Part shown: positions 17,091-24,392 of the stretch, piece after piece
How positions within the stretch are numbered: position 1 is the stretch's first letter
Layout: each line of letters opens with the position of its first letter
Source: Nocardioides sp. Root682
GTDB lineage: Bacteria; Actinomycetota; Actinomycetes; Propionibacteriales; Nocardioidaceae
Direction of reading: 5' to 3'
Length of the DNA stretch: 64,000 nucleotides
Assembly: GCF_001427795.1 (NCBI RefSeq)
Contig: NZ_LMHJ01000001.1
Location: 2,381,664 to 2,445,663 of the forward strand
Position numbers and translations under genes: made by a program
Notes under the pieces: model-generated
Seen by the model: only the letters and a program-made list of their open reading frames with translations
Database searches by the model: none
What the model was told of the DNA's origin: nothing

Positions 17091-18344
17091 TCAGGGCTGT
17101 GTGAAGTTGCGGACGCACCTGTCGAAGGGGTCGTTCCGGACCAGGATGTTGTCGAGGTGGCCGTTGAGGGTGCACTGGACGACGGCCTGGACGACGGTGA
17201 GGAGATCGTCGACGGGATCGATCGAGGTGGTCGGCAACGGGGGCAGCCGGATGGTCGGCGCGTCCGGGCTGTCCTTGCCGCCGCCGTCGTTGCCGCCGTT
17301 GTTGCCGCCGTCTCCGGGGGGGTCGATGGGCGGGTCGGTGGGCTCGGGGTGCTTGGTGGGGGTGCTCGGCTCCTGGCCGCCCGTGTTGTCGGCTCGGGGC
17401 TGTCCCTGTCCGCGGTTGTTGCCACCGGTGGGCCGCCGCACGTAGGTGGGGCCGGAGGCGATCACGCCGGCTGCGGTGCCGCTGGTGGGCACCGACATGA
17501 AGTCGCCGTCTGAGTAGGCGTTCATGATCGAGAGCACCAGGTCGACGTACGCCTGGGAGTGGTTGTAGCGGTAGACCGCGGCCCGCTGGCCCGCCGTGGC
17601 GGAGAGGTCGTCGTCGCCGGAACAGAGGTAGACGGCCGTGGCGAGCGCGGCGTCGTCGATGTCCTGCGGGTCGCGCTGGCCGTCGCCGTCGGCATCGACC
17701 CCGACCACGGACCAGGTCGAGGCGATGAACTGCATCGGCCCGACCGCGCGGTCGTAGCTCGAGTCGTTGTCGAGCTTCCCCGCGTCGGTGTCACTGATGA
17801 CCGCGGTGTTGTTGGAGCCGTCGAGCGCGATGCCGAAGATGCCTGGCTGTGCGACGCCGTCGTCATCGAGCACGTTGCCGCCGAAGCGACCGTGGTTGGA
17901 CTCCACCCGGCCGATGGCCGCGATCAGCTGCCAGGTCAGGTTGCAGCTCTCGTCGGCGGAGTTGATAACGCTCGCGGCCCGCTGGTAGGCCGCGAGCGCG
18001 GCCGCCGAGATGCCGTTGGTCGTCGAGCTGGCGATGATCTGCTGGGTGTCACCGTCGACGCCGAGACCGAGTCCGCCGCCCACCGAGACGCCGGTGGGTG
18101 CCTCGATCGCTTCCTTCAACACGGGCAGTGACGCCTCCGCATCGGCCGAGGCGACAACTGAAGTGTTCGACGTGGCACCGAGTCCAGCAATCGTGGTGGT
18201 GGACGCCACGGACAGGGCCACGACAGGGAGGAGCACAGAAAGGCGTTGCCACCAGACGAACGGGAAGTCCGTGGCCATGTCACCGCCTGCACGCTGCGGC
18301 TGCATCCATCTTGCGAGTACCCCAAGGAGGGAGTGCGACCTCAT
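17091..18344 (-). CDS. Secreted lytic transglycosylase
   Basis: 417 aa. Start at 18344 fits AGAAGG 5 nt upstream; an in-frame ATG at 18278 would place the signal helix nearer the N-terminus. A hydrophobic export segment at residues ~30-55 precedes a lysozyme-like domain with the catalytic Glu in IGRVESNHGRFGG, and GPMQFIASTW and YRYNHSQAYVDLVL motifs typical of the MltB/SLT family. A Pro/Gly/Asn-rich linker separates this from a short C-terminal region with two cysteines. It cleaves peptidoglycan glycan strands. It lies 22 nt after the reductase gene on the same strand, but functional linkage is doubtful. Confidence 0.87.
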   Translation of the reverse strand: MRSHSLLGVLARWMQPQRAGGDMATDFPFVWWQRLSVLLPVVALSVASTTTIAGLGATSNTSVVASADAEASLPVLKEAIEAPTGVSVGGGLGLGVDGDTQQIIASSTTNGISAAALAAYQRAASVINSADESCNLTWQLIAAIGRVESNHGRFGGNVLDDDGVAQPGIFGIALDGSNNTAVISDTDAGKLDNDSSYDRAVGPMQFIASTWSVVGVDADGDGQRDPQDIDDAALATAVYLCSGDDDLSATAGQRAAVYRYNHSQAYVDLVLSIMNAYSDGDFMSVPTSGTAAGVIASGPTYVRRPTGGNNRGQGQPRADNTGGQEPSTPTKHPEPTDPPIDPPGDGGNNGGNDGGGKDSPDAPTIRLPPLPTTSIDPVDDLLTVVQAVVQCTLNGHLDNILVRNDPFDRCVRNFTQP

Positions 18345-18366
18345 TTCGACCTTCTTCCACGGTTCA

Positions 18367-19623
18367 TCAGGGCGAACCCGGTAGGGCGGCGTCGACGGTC
18401 ATCGCTCGACGCGCGAGCTTGCGCACATCGAAGTCGACCTCCTCGAGCTCGATCTCGGTGGGAGTGATCCGGCTCAGCAACCTGCGGGCCGCCATGTGGA
18501 TGGCCGAATCGTTGACCGACTCGACGCCGGTGAGCAGGCCATCCTGCAGACAGAGCACGGAGAACCCGGCGTCGCCCTGGCGGACGACCAGTCGATCGTG
18601 CCCGGGCACACTCCTGACCATCTGCAGCTTGAGGGCACCTTGGTTGCTCCAGAACGACGGCAGGGCATGGTACGGCGGGACGTCCCCGAGGATGCGCGCA
18701 GCGACATAGCTGCCCTGGTCGGTTGCGTTCTGGATGGACTCCAACCGCCGAGACGTACCGGTCGCGGCATCCCCTACCGACGCGCAGTCCCCAATGGCGC
18801 TGATCCGGGGGTCGGAGGTGAGCAGCCATTCGTCGACGAGCACACCGTCGTCCGTGGCCAAGCCGGCCCGGCGAGCCAGACCGTCCTCGGCGATCGAGCC
18901 GACGCCGAGAACAACGAGGTCGGCCGGAAGCCATTCCCCGGCCACTGTCTGCACACCGACTGCGCGGCCGTTGCGGCCGACCACCCTGTCTGCCTGGTCG
19001 CCCAGCAGAAGTCGCACGCCTTCGGCACGGTGGTGCGCCGCGACAGCAGCGGACACCGGTGGGCTGACCGCACGCCCCAACACCCGGTCACCCTGCTCAA
19101 GCACGGACACATGGAGTCCCCGCTTGCATGCCGCGCTCGCCACCTCCATGCCGATGAAGCCGCCGCCCAGGACCACCACCCGCCGGGCCCGGTCGAGCGC
19201 GCTGCGGAGCGCCAGTGCGTCGCTCATGGTGCGCAGCTCGTGCACCCCAACCAGCGCGGCACCGGGAAGCGTGATCCGCCGCGGTGAGGCGCCCGTGGCG
19301 AGCACCAGGTGGTCGTATCCCAGCCGGCGGCCACCGGTGATCTGCACGCGCTGGCTCAGCCGGTCGATCTCGATCGCCTGCCCACGCAGCACCGAGATTC
19401 GATGATCGGTGAAGAAGTCATGGGGTCGCAACGAAAGAGAGAACGAAAGAGAGGCAGCGTCGACTTCCTGGTCGAGTGCTTCCTTCGACAGAGGTGGCCG
19501 CTCGTAGGGGAAGTGCGCCTCGGTCGTCACCATCGTCACCGGCCCGCCATAGCCGCCGGCACGCAGACCGGCGGCGGCCTGCACGCCGGCATGCCCAGCG
19601 CCGATCACCACGACACCGTGCAC
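18367..19623 (-). CDS. FAD-dependent ferredoxin reductase
   Basis: 418 aa from a GTG at 19623, chosen because the FAD-binding motif VVVIGAGHAGVQAA starts immediately after it and because the ferredoxin stop is 1 nt before. Two Rossmann folds: the FAD site at the N-terminus and the NAD(H) site VVVLGGGFIGMEVA at ~155; a second FAD motif (ISAIGDCAS) near 280 and the reductase C-terminal domain. It is of the BphA4/ThcD/putidaredoxin-reductase type, passing NADH electrons to a ferredoxin. It forms a unit with the ferredoxin directly upstream. Confidence 0.92.
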   Translation of the reverse strand: MHGVVVIGAGHAGVQAAAGLRAGGYGGPVTMVTTEAHFPYERPPLSKEALDQEVDAASLSFSLSLRPHDFFTDHRISVLRGQAIEIDRLSQRVQITGGRRLGYDHLVLATGASPRRITLPGAALVGVHELRTMSDALALRSALDRARRVVVLGGGFIGMEVASAACKRGLHVSVLEQGDRVLGRAVSPPVSAAVAAHHRAEGVRLLLGDQADRVVGRNGRAVGVQTVAGEWLPADLVVLGVGSIAEDGLARRAGLATDDGVLVDEWLLTSDPRISAIGDCASVGDAATGTSRRLESIQNATDQGSYVAARILGDVPPYHALPSFWSNQGALKLQMVRSVPGHDRLVVRQGDAGFSVLCLQDGLLTGVESVNDSAIHMAARRLLSRITPTEIELEEVDFDVRKLARRAMTVDAALPGSP

Positions 19624-19624
19624 C

Positions 19625-19945
19625 TCAGACCTGCTTGCTCGGGACGTGGACGACCAGCTCGGCGTCCGCACGGGTGAGGGTGAGCTGGCAGCTCAGTCGG
19701 CTGTTCGCGGCCCGCTCGGAGGCCGTCCACTCCAGCATGTCCTCCTCGTCGGGGGAGGGCGGGGCGAACTGCTCGGTGCTGTGGGCAACGTAGACGTGGC
19801 AGGTGCCGCAGGTCGCCGCGCCTCCGCATTCGCCGATGATGCCGGGCACTTGATGGGCCAGGGCTGCCTTCATCAGGTTGGTGGCCGTAGCCACCTCGAC
19901 CGTCCGACGGGAGCCGTCCTCGTAGACATAGGTGAGACGGGGCAC
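19625..19945 (-). CDS. [2Fe-2S] ferredoxin, putidaredoxin/adrenodoxin type
   Basis: 106 aa from a GTG at 19945 preceded by a strong AAAGGAGGAG. Ligand pattern CGGAATCGTC (C-x5-C-x2-C) with a late Cys in RLSCQL, as in ferredoxins that serve P450s and ring hydroxylases. The reading frame stays open upstream to 20353, but across a non-coding-looking repeat array, so the RBS-linked start is preferred. Together with the reductase it makes a full NADH-to-oxygenase electron chain, although no oxygenase is adjacent; the P450 at 6222-7535 is a possible client. Confidence 0.92.
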   Translation of the reverse strand: MPRLTYVYEDGSRRTVEVATATNLMKAALAHQVPGIIGECGGAATCGTCHVYVAHSTEQFAPPSPDEEDMLEWTASERAANSRLSCQLTLTRADAELVVHVPSKQV

Positions 19946-20055
19946 GGTTTCTCCTCCTTTGGCAGTTGTTCCGGATGTCGCGGGCGAAGGCCCGGATCCT
20001 GAGGCGCGATGGTCTTCGACGCTGAAGCGGCCAGTTAACCGACCAATTCGGACCG

Positions 20056-20345
20056 GTTTGTCGCGGTAATGCAACGCGCCAGTGAAGAACATCTCACCGA
20101 TTTCCGTGGAATGCCGTGAGAACAGCGCCGCACTGACGCCGCCGGACATTCGAGCCGGTAAATGGTTTTTCGCCGTAATGAAACGTGGCAGTAAACAACA
20201 TTTACCAATTCCTGTGGAGCGCCGTGAGGAACAGTGCTGTACTGCCGCCTGGGCGGTTAATCGTTTGTCGCGGTGACAGCACGTGAGAGTAAACAACATC
20301 TCACCGATCGCCGTGGAGCGCCGTGAGAACACCTCCGTACTGACG
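20056..20345 (+). repeat. Three diverged ~84-nt repeats with paired stems
   Basis: Copies start near 20056, 20164 and 20262 (periods 108 and 99 nt). Shared core: AACATYT-ACC-AT ... GTGGA--GCCGTGAG ... ACTG. Each can fold: an outer CAGTG/CACTG pair in copy 1 becomes CAGTA/TACTG in copy 2 and AGTA/TACT in copy 3, and an inner TCTCAC/GTGAGA stem in copies 1 and 3 is kept by G-U pairs in copy 2 if the + strand is read as RNA. They lie 320-600 nt upstream of the gene at 20664. Confidence 0.75.
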
Positions 20346-20663
20346 GCGCCCACGGGATCTGCCCGCCTGTGGCCCGCCCGCCACCATCCAATTGCCTATC
20401 GGCGGCTGGTGCTCGCGCGCCTTCGAGATCCTGTCCGAGCAGCCGGGGTCGAGGAGATGTATTTGTCGACAGCGGCACCCCGCCGTTGACTTCTCCGTCG
20501 CCTTTCCAATTCCTTCGTGAGGACCTGAGGACCTGTTTACGAATCAGGTAGTTCTCAAGGTCTAGGCCCTTAACAGGCTCGGGATTGACTGGCTCACTCC
20601 ACGCGCTCTCCTGAGTTGTCCCAGTGGAGCTCGAACAAAGTGCGAATACGAAAGGAAACCTTC
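20346..20663 (+). other. Long leader upstream of the beta-propeller gene
   Basis: About 320 nt with no convincing gene. It is more AT-rich near its end, holds a GAGGACCT direct repeat at about 20518-20535, and finishes with AAAGGA 7 nt before the start at 20664. It probably carries the promoter. Confidence 0.5.
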
Positions 20664-23030
20664 ATGTCCGAATCAGCTCCCCCAGGATTCATGGGGTCCA
20701 TGAAGCGACGGCGGCTCGGCGCAGTGGCCGTGGTGGCGGCCACGGCGATCACCATGACGACGCTGGCCGCGATGCCGGCATCAGGCCATCCGGACGCCCC
20801 GAGTCCGAACAACGGCCCGAATCCGATCGGGGTGGGACCGCTCCCCATCACCTTCGACCTGACCGACAAGAACGGAGGATGGTTCGACTCCGGTCTCAAC
20901 CTCTTCGGCAGCACGTCCCTCGCGGTCGGCGTGCTCCCCCGGGTCGGCGTACCCAATGTCGGAATCCCCACCATCGGTGGCCCCGTGCTGCCGACTGATC
21001 TGTCGTTGGTGAACAACGTCCTCGGCGGGCTCTTCGGCGGCGGCGGCAGCAGCCTCGGCCTCGGCAAAGTCCTCGGTGGAGAGGGCGGCGGCCTGACCGA
21101 CCTGCTGGGCCTCGACTCGACCCTGGCCGCCGTGCAGGGCCTCGCGAAGTCCTCGCCGAAAGCGGCTCCCAAGGCCGCCGAGGCCAAGAAGCTGATCGGC
21201 GAGCTCAAGACGACTGTCGCCAGCATGCCGGCAGGCGCGCCGGTCGACCTGACCTCTCTACCGGTCGGCGTGGACCTCATGGGTGTCCTGGAATCCCTCT
21301 CGGACTTCGCGGTCAAGGGGCCCCCGGTCACCGTCACGTTCAACGTGGACCCCGCCAAGTCGGAGGGAATCCGCAACCCGATCGGGCTGATCGCCCCGGA
21401 GGGCGCGGACAACTTCCCGTACATGGACAACGGAGGCGCCTTCTACGGCAAGAAGACGATCCAGCTCACCGAGCCGGGCCTGTACGCCTTCACCGACTCG
21501 GTCGCGCCCTACATGCTCGGCGCCGTCGTGGTCGACGACCCGCTGACGTTGGGTCTCGACTTCGGCGAGAAGCTGGTGGTCAACGGCAAGCCCGAGGCCG
21601 TTCCTTCGAACGCCGACATCATCCAGCGGCTGGTGAACGCCTTCTTCACCATCACCAACCCGAACAACTGGCAGCAGTTCAGCAACACCAAGGAGGTGTC
21701 CTGGAATCCGGTCCAGCCGCCCGCCCCGATCCTGCAGTACGACGCAGACGGCAAGCCGGTGCTGATCCCGAACCTGGACGCGTACTACGACAAGAAGTTC
21801 TCGTACCCGCGGAAGCTGCCCGCGTTGAAGGCGCCGACCACCCCTGGTGTCGGTGAGGTCTGGATCGCCACCCAGATGGAGGACTACGCCGGGAAGACCA
21901 AGCACGGCTCCATCACGAAGATCAATGCCGAGAACTGGACGATCGATCGGAAGATCGCAGCCCCGGAGATCAATTTGAACAACGTCCACAACATGTGGAC
22001 GGACAAGAACTACAAGTACATCTACGGCAACGAGTGGTTCGACAACGAGACCGACGTCTTCGACCGGGCGACCGGCAAGTTCATTCGGAGCCTCGAGGTC
22101 GGGCCCAACCCGGCGCACGTGATGACCCGTCCAGGCAACGACAACCTGACGATCGGCATCAACGCCGGGACGGACATCGTCGAAGCGACGCCAGGCGCCA
22201 CGAAGATCATTCAGCGCATCCACGTCGACCCGGACAGTGGCATCACCCCCCACCCGCACGCGCACTGGACCAGCCATGACGGCAAGACGGTCGTCGCGCC
22301 GAACACGATGACCGACGAGGCCGTCATCGTCGACCTGGACTCGGGGAAGGTCAGGCACGAGCCGGTCGGGGCGTTCCCGATCGCCACGTCGATGACGCCG
22401 GACTCGAAGAAGGCGTACATGTCCAACTTCCTGGGCATGAGCGTGTCGTGCGTGTCGCTGGAGGAGGACGCCTGTGCCACCCCCGACGGCGGCGTGGCCA
22501 AGAACTCCACGATCGACCTGTGGGAGAACTACGACACGCAGACCGGCCCCGAGAAGGGCAAGCCGTGGGGCGGGCTGACCATCCAGCTCCCGGTGAGCCC
22601 GGATGGCAAGGCGCTCCTGGCGGTGAACACCCTGTCCCAGACGGTCAACGTGATTGACCCGAAGACGAACAAGGTGATCAAGGACCTGCCGTGCAACGCC
22701 GGTTGCCACGGCGCCAACTTCGGTGCCAAGAAGGGTGGCGGCTACTACGCCTACGTCTCCAACAAGTTCTCCAACGCCACGCAGGTCATCGACATCGACC
22801 CGAACAACGACGGCGACATCTCCGATGCCGCCATCGCCGGTCAGCTGGTGCTGGGGCCGACGTCGGACACCAAGATGGACGACAAGCTCGTCGCGCACCC
22901 CGGTCAAGGTGGACAGGGCGTGCTGGCCATCCCGCTGGTCTACAACGGCTGGTCGCAGGAGATCCCGACGGCCTGGCGAAAGGGTCTGACCTGCGAGCAG
23001 ATCAACCCGATCAGCAAGTCGGCCTGCTGA
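20664..23030 (+). CDS. Secreted protein: cupredoxin-like N-terminus plus YVTN-type beta-propeller
   Basis: 788 aa from the ATG at 20664. An Arg-rich n-region (KRRRLG) and long hydrophobic stretch end near ASG at residue ~40, so the protein is exported, possibly by Tat. Residues ~50-160 are Gly-rich linkers; ~210-310 looks like a cupredoxin-type beta sandwich (LTEPGLYAFTDSVAPYMLGAVVVDD), although the usual Cys/His copper ligands are not all visible. Residues ~400-770 are propeller blades (VIDPKTNKVIKDLPC, IVDLDSGKVRHEP) with a His-rich PHPHAHW and CNAGCHGANFG, possible metal ligands. The downstream genes are CopC-CopD and PepSY proteins, so a copper-containing oxidoreductase or copper carrier is plausible. 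The overall layout recalls nitrous-oxide reductase in reverse domain order, but no identity is claimed. Confidence 0.75.
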   Translation: MSESAPPGFMGSMKRRRLGAVAVVAATAITMTTLAAMPASGHPDAPSPNNGPNPIGVGPLPITFDLTDKNGGWFDSGLNLFGSTSLAVGVLPRVGVPNVGIPTIGGPVLPTDLSLVNNVLGGLFGGGGSSLGLGKVLGGEGGGLTDLLGLDSTLAAVQGLAKSSPKAAPKAAEAKKLIGELKTTVASMPAGAPVDLTSLPVGVDLMGVLESLSDFAVKGPPVTVTFNVDPAKSEGIRNPIGLIAPEGADNFPYMDNGGAFYGKKTIQLTEPGLYAFTDSVAPYMLGAVVVDDPLTLGLDFGEKLVVNGKPEAVPSNADIIQRLVNAFFTITNPNNWQQFSNTKEVSWNPVQPPAPILQYDADGKPVLIPNLDAYYDKKFSYPRKLPALKAPTTPGVGEVWIATQMEDYAGKTKHGSITKINAENWTIDRKIAAPEINLNNVHNMWTDKNYKYIYGNEWFDNETDVFDRATGKFIRSLEVGPNPAHVMTRPGNDNLTIGINAGTDIVEATPGATKIIQRIHVDPDSGITPHPHAHWTSHDGKTVVAPNTMTDEAVIVDLDSGKVRHEPVGAFPIATSMTPDSKKAYMSNFLGMSVSCVSLEEDACATPDGGVAKNSTIDLWENYDTQTGPEKGKPWGGLTIQLPVSPDGKALLAVNTLSQTVNVIDPKTNKVIKDLPCNAGCHGANFGAKKGGGYYAYVSNKFSNATQVIDIDPNNDGDISDAAIAGQLVLGPTSDTKMDDKLVAHPGQGGQGVLAIPLVYNGWSQEIPTAWRKGLTCEQINPISKSAC

Positions 23031-23048
23031 TCACTGGCTGAATCACCG

Positions 23049-23088
23049 ACGGTCCGGGGCTGGGCAGCGCTGCCCAGCCCCGGACCGT
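23049..23088. terminator. 40-nt perfect palindrome
   Basis: Both 20-nt arms match perfectly with no loop, between the stop of the propeller gene (23030) and the start of CopC-CopD (23163). It would end or attenuate transcription, giving more of the secreted protein than of the membrane proteins. Confidence 0.8.
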
Positions 23089-23162
23089 TCCTGCCAGGCC
23101 TTCGTTGCCGGCGCTCGCATCACCACCCCCCAACTGTTCCCCTTCATGCTGGAGGCTTGCCG

Positions 23163-24392
23163 ATGACGGCGCAGGAGATTCACGCACGGGCTGTCCCCAC
23201 CCCACCCCACCCCGAGCTCCGTTGGCGTTTGACCGGGCTGGTCGTGTTGGTCGCAGTCTGCTGGGGAGTGTTGCTCACTGTCCTGCCATCAACATCCGGT
23301 GACCCCGAACTGATCTCGCTGAGCCCGGGGGACGGCGAGACGGTCAAGTCCCCCGACGAGGTCCGGATCACGTTCGACCGGCCTGTCCCCGCGGAGCTCA
23401 CGTCTGTCCAGATGACAAGTCCCGCAGGCGAGCGCCTCGTGTCGACCCGTCCGTACAACCCGCCGGGTGCTGACGACGCGATTGCCGTGCCGATGCCGGA
23501 GACCCGCTACGAGGGGATCTACACGGTCATCTGGTCGGTGCCGTCCAGCACCCTCGAGCCGATGATCGGTTCGTCGACCTTCTCGGTGTACTCCGCGGCG
23601 AGGTTCACCGCCGTCCCCGGGCTCGTCGTCGACCGCGACCCAGTCGTCGTCACGGTGTACACGGTGGCAGAAACCTTCGCGACAGCCGCCCTGGTGCTCG
23701 GTGTCGGGACCGTGTTCGTGCTCGGAGTCGCCTGGCCTGAGGGCGCCCGCCGTCGGGGATCGCGCCGTCTGCTCCGGTACACGTGGACGACCATGGTGCT
23801 GGCGACGCTCGTGTCCCTGCTGTCATTCGGCGGTTACGCCGCCCGGACCTCGCTCGGTGACGCGTTCGACCCGGCTCTCCTGGCCGGGACGGTCAAGTCG
23901 GACATCGGGGCTGCGTACCTTGCCAGGCTCCTCGTCCTGCTGCCGCTCACGCTCGGCTTCTGGCAGCTCCTGCGGAGCGCGGCCGCCCGGTCCTCGCTCG
24001 AGCGCTGGACGGCCGCCGCGACGGTGCTCGGTGCCGCCTCGGCGTTGGCGGCCACCTGGATCTTCGCCCGCCCGCACGCACCGGCGGGACCGGGACCGCT
24101 CAACCTGCTCGCAGGCATCGCGCTCCTGCTCGCGGCTGCCGTCGGCGTCGGCGCGGCCGTGATGCGGTGGACAGTCCTGCGTCGAGCCGGTGGACAGGCG
24201 GCGCCCGCCGCGCGGCTGCTTGCCCGGATCATGCCGGTGAGCGCTGCGGTGCTGCTGCTCACGGCGGCGATCACGACCGCCGGCTGGCAGCTGATCGTGT
24301 ACGGCGCGCTGGCGGTGGTGATCGTCGGCACGGGGGTGGCACCCCTCTACCGCGAGCGGCTGCGCAGGGCCGAACCGGAGGGAGCACGATGA
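23163..24392 (+). CDS. CopC-CopD fusion membrane protein
   Basis: 409 aa from the ATG at 23163 with GGAGGC 6 nt before. One N-terminal membrane helix is followed by a CopC-like beta domain (residues ~45-140; LSPGDGETVKSPDEVRITFDRPV) and then eight or so helices of a CopD-like copper-transport domain. The N-terminal His that coordinates Cu(II) in typical CopC proteins (HAxL) is replaced here (GDPEL), so copper binding may be altered. Overlaps the PepSY gene by 4 nt (ATGA). Role in copper movement across the membrane is inferred from the family. Confidence 0.8.
   Translation: MTAQEIHARAVPTPPHPELRWRLTGLVVLVAVCWGVLLTVLPSTSGDPELISLSPGDGETVKSPDEVRITFDRPVPAELTSVQMTSPAGERLVSTRPYNPPGADDAIAVPMPETRYEGIYTVIWSVPSSTLEPMIGSSTFSVYSAARFTAVPGLVVDRDPVVVTVYTVAETFATAALVLGVGTVFVLGVAWPEGARRRGSRRLLRYTWTTMVLATLVSLLSFGGYAARTSLGDAFDPALLAGTVKSDIGAAYLARLLVLLPLTLGFWQLLRSAAARSSLERWTAAATVLGAASALAATWIFARPHAPAGPGPLNLLAGIALLLAAAVGVGAAVMRWTVLRRAGGQAAPAARLLARIMPVSAAVLLLTAAITTAGWQLIVYGALAVVIVGTGVAPLYRERLRRAEPEGAR

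Noticed and set aside
20056-20345. CRISPR array
   Set aside because: Only three copies, each ~84 nt and diverged, with 15-25-nt spacers; no cas genes.
19946-20353. N-terminal extension of the 2Fe-2S ferredoxin through the triple repeat
   Set aside because: Repeat periods are multiples of 3 and the frame is open, but a strong AAAGGAGGAG precedes the internal GTG at 19945 and the extension does not look like a ferredoxin leader or any known domain. Kept as a caveat.
22200-22760. Covalent c-type heme site in the propeller protein (CNAGCH)
   Set aside because: The spacing is C-x3-C-H rather than the usual C-x2-C-H and no heme-lyase genes are near; a metal site is possible but a heme is not supported.
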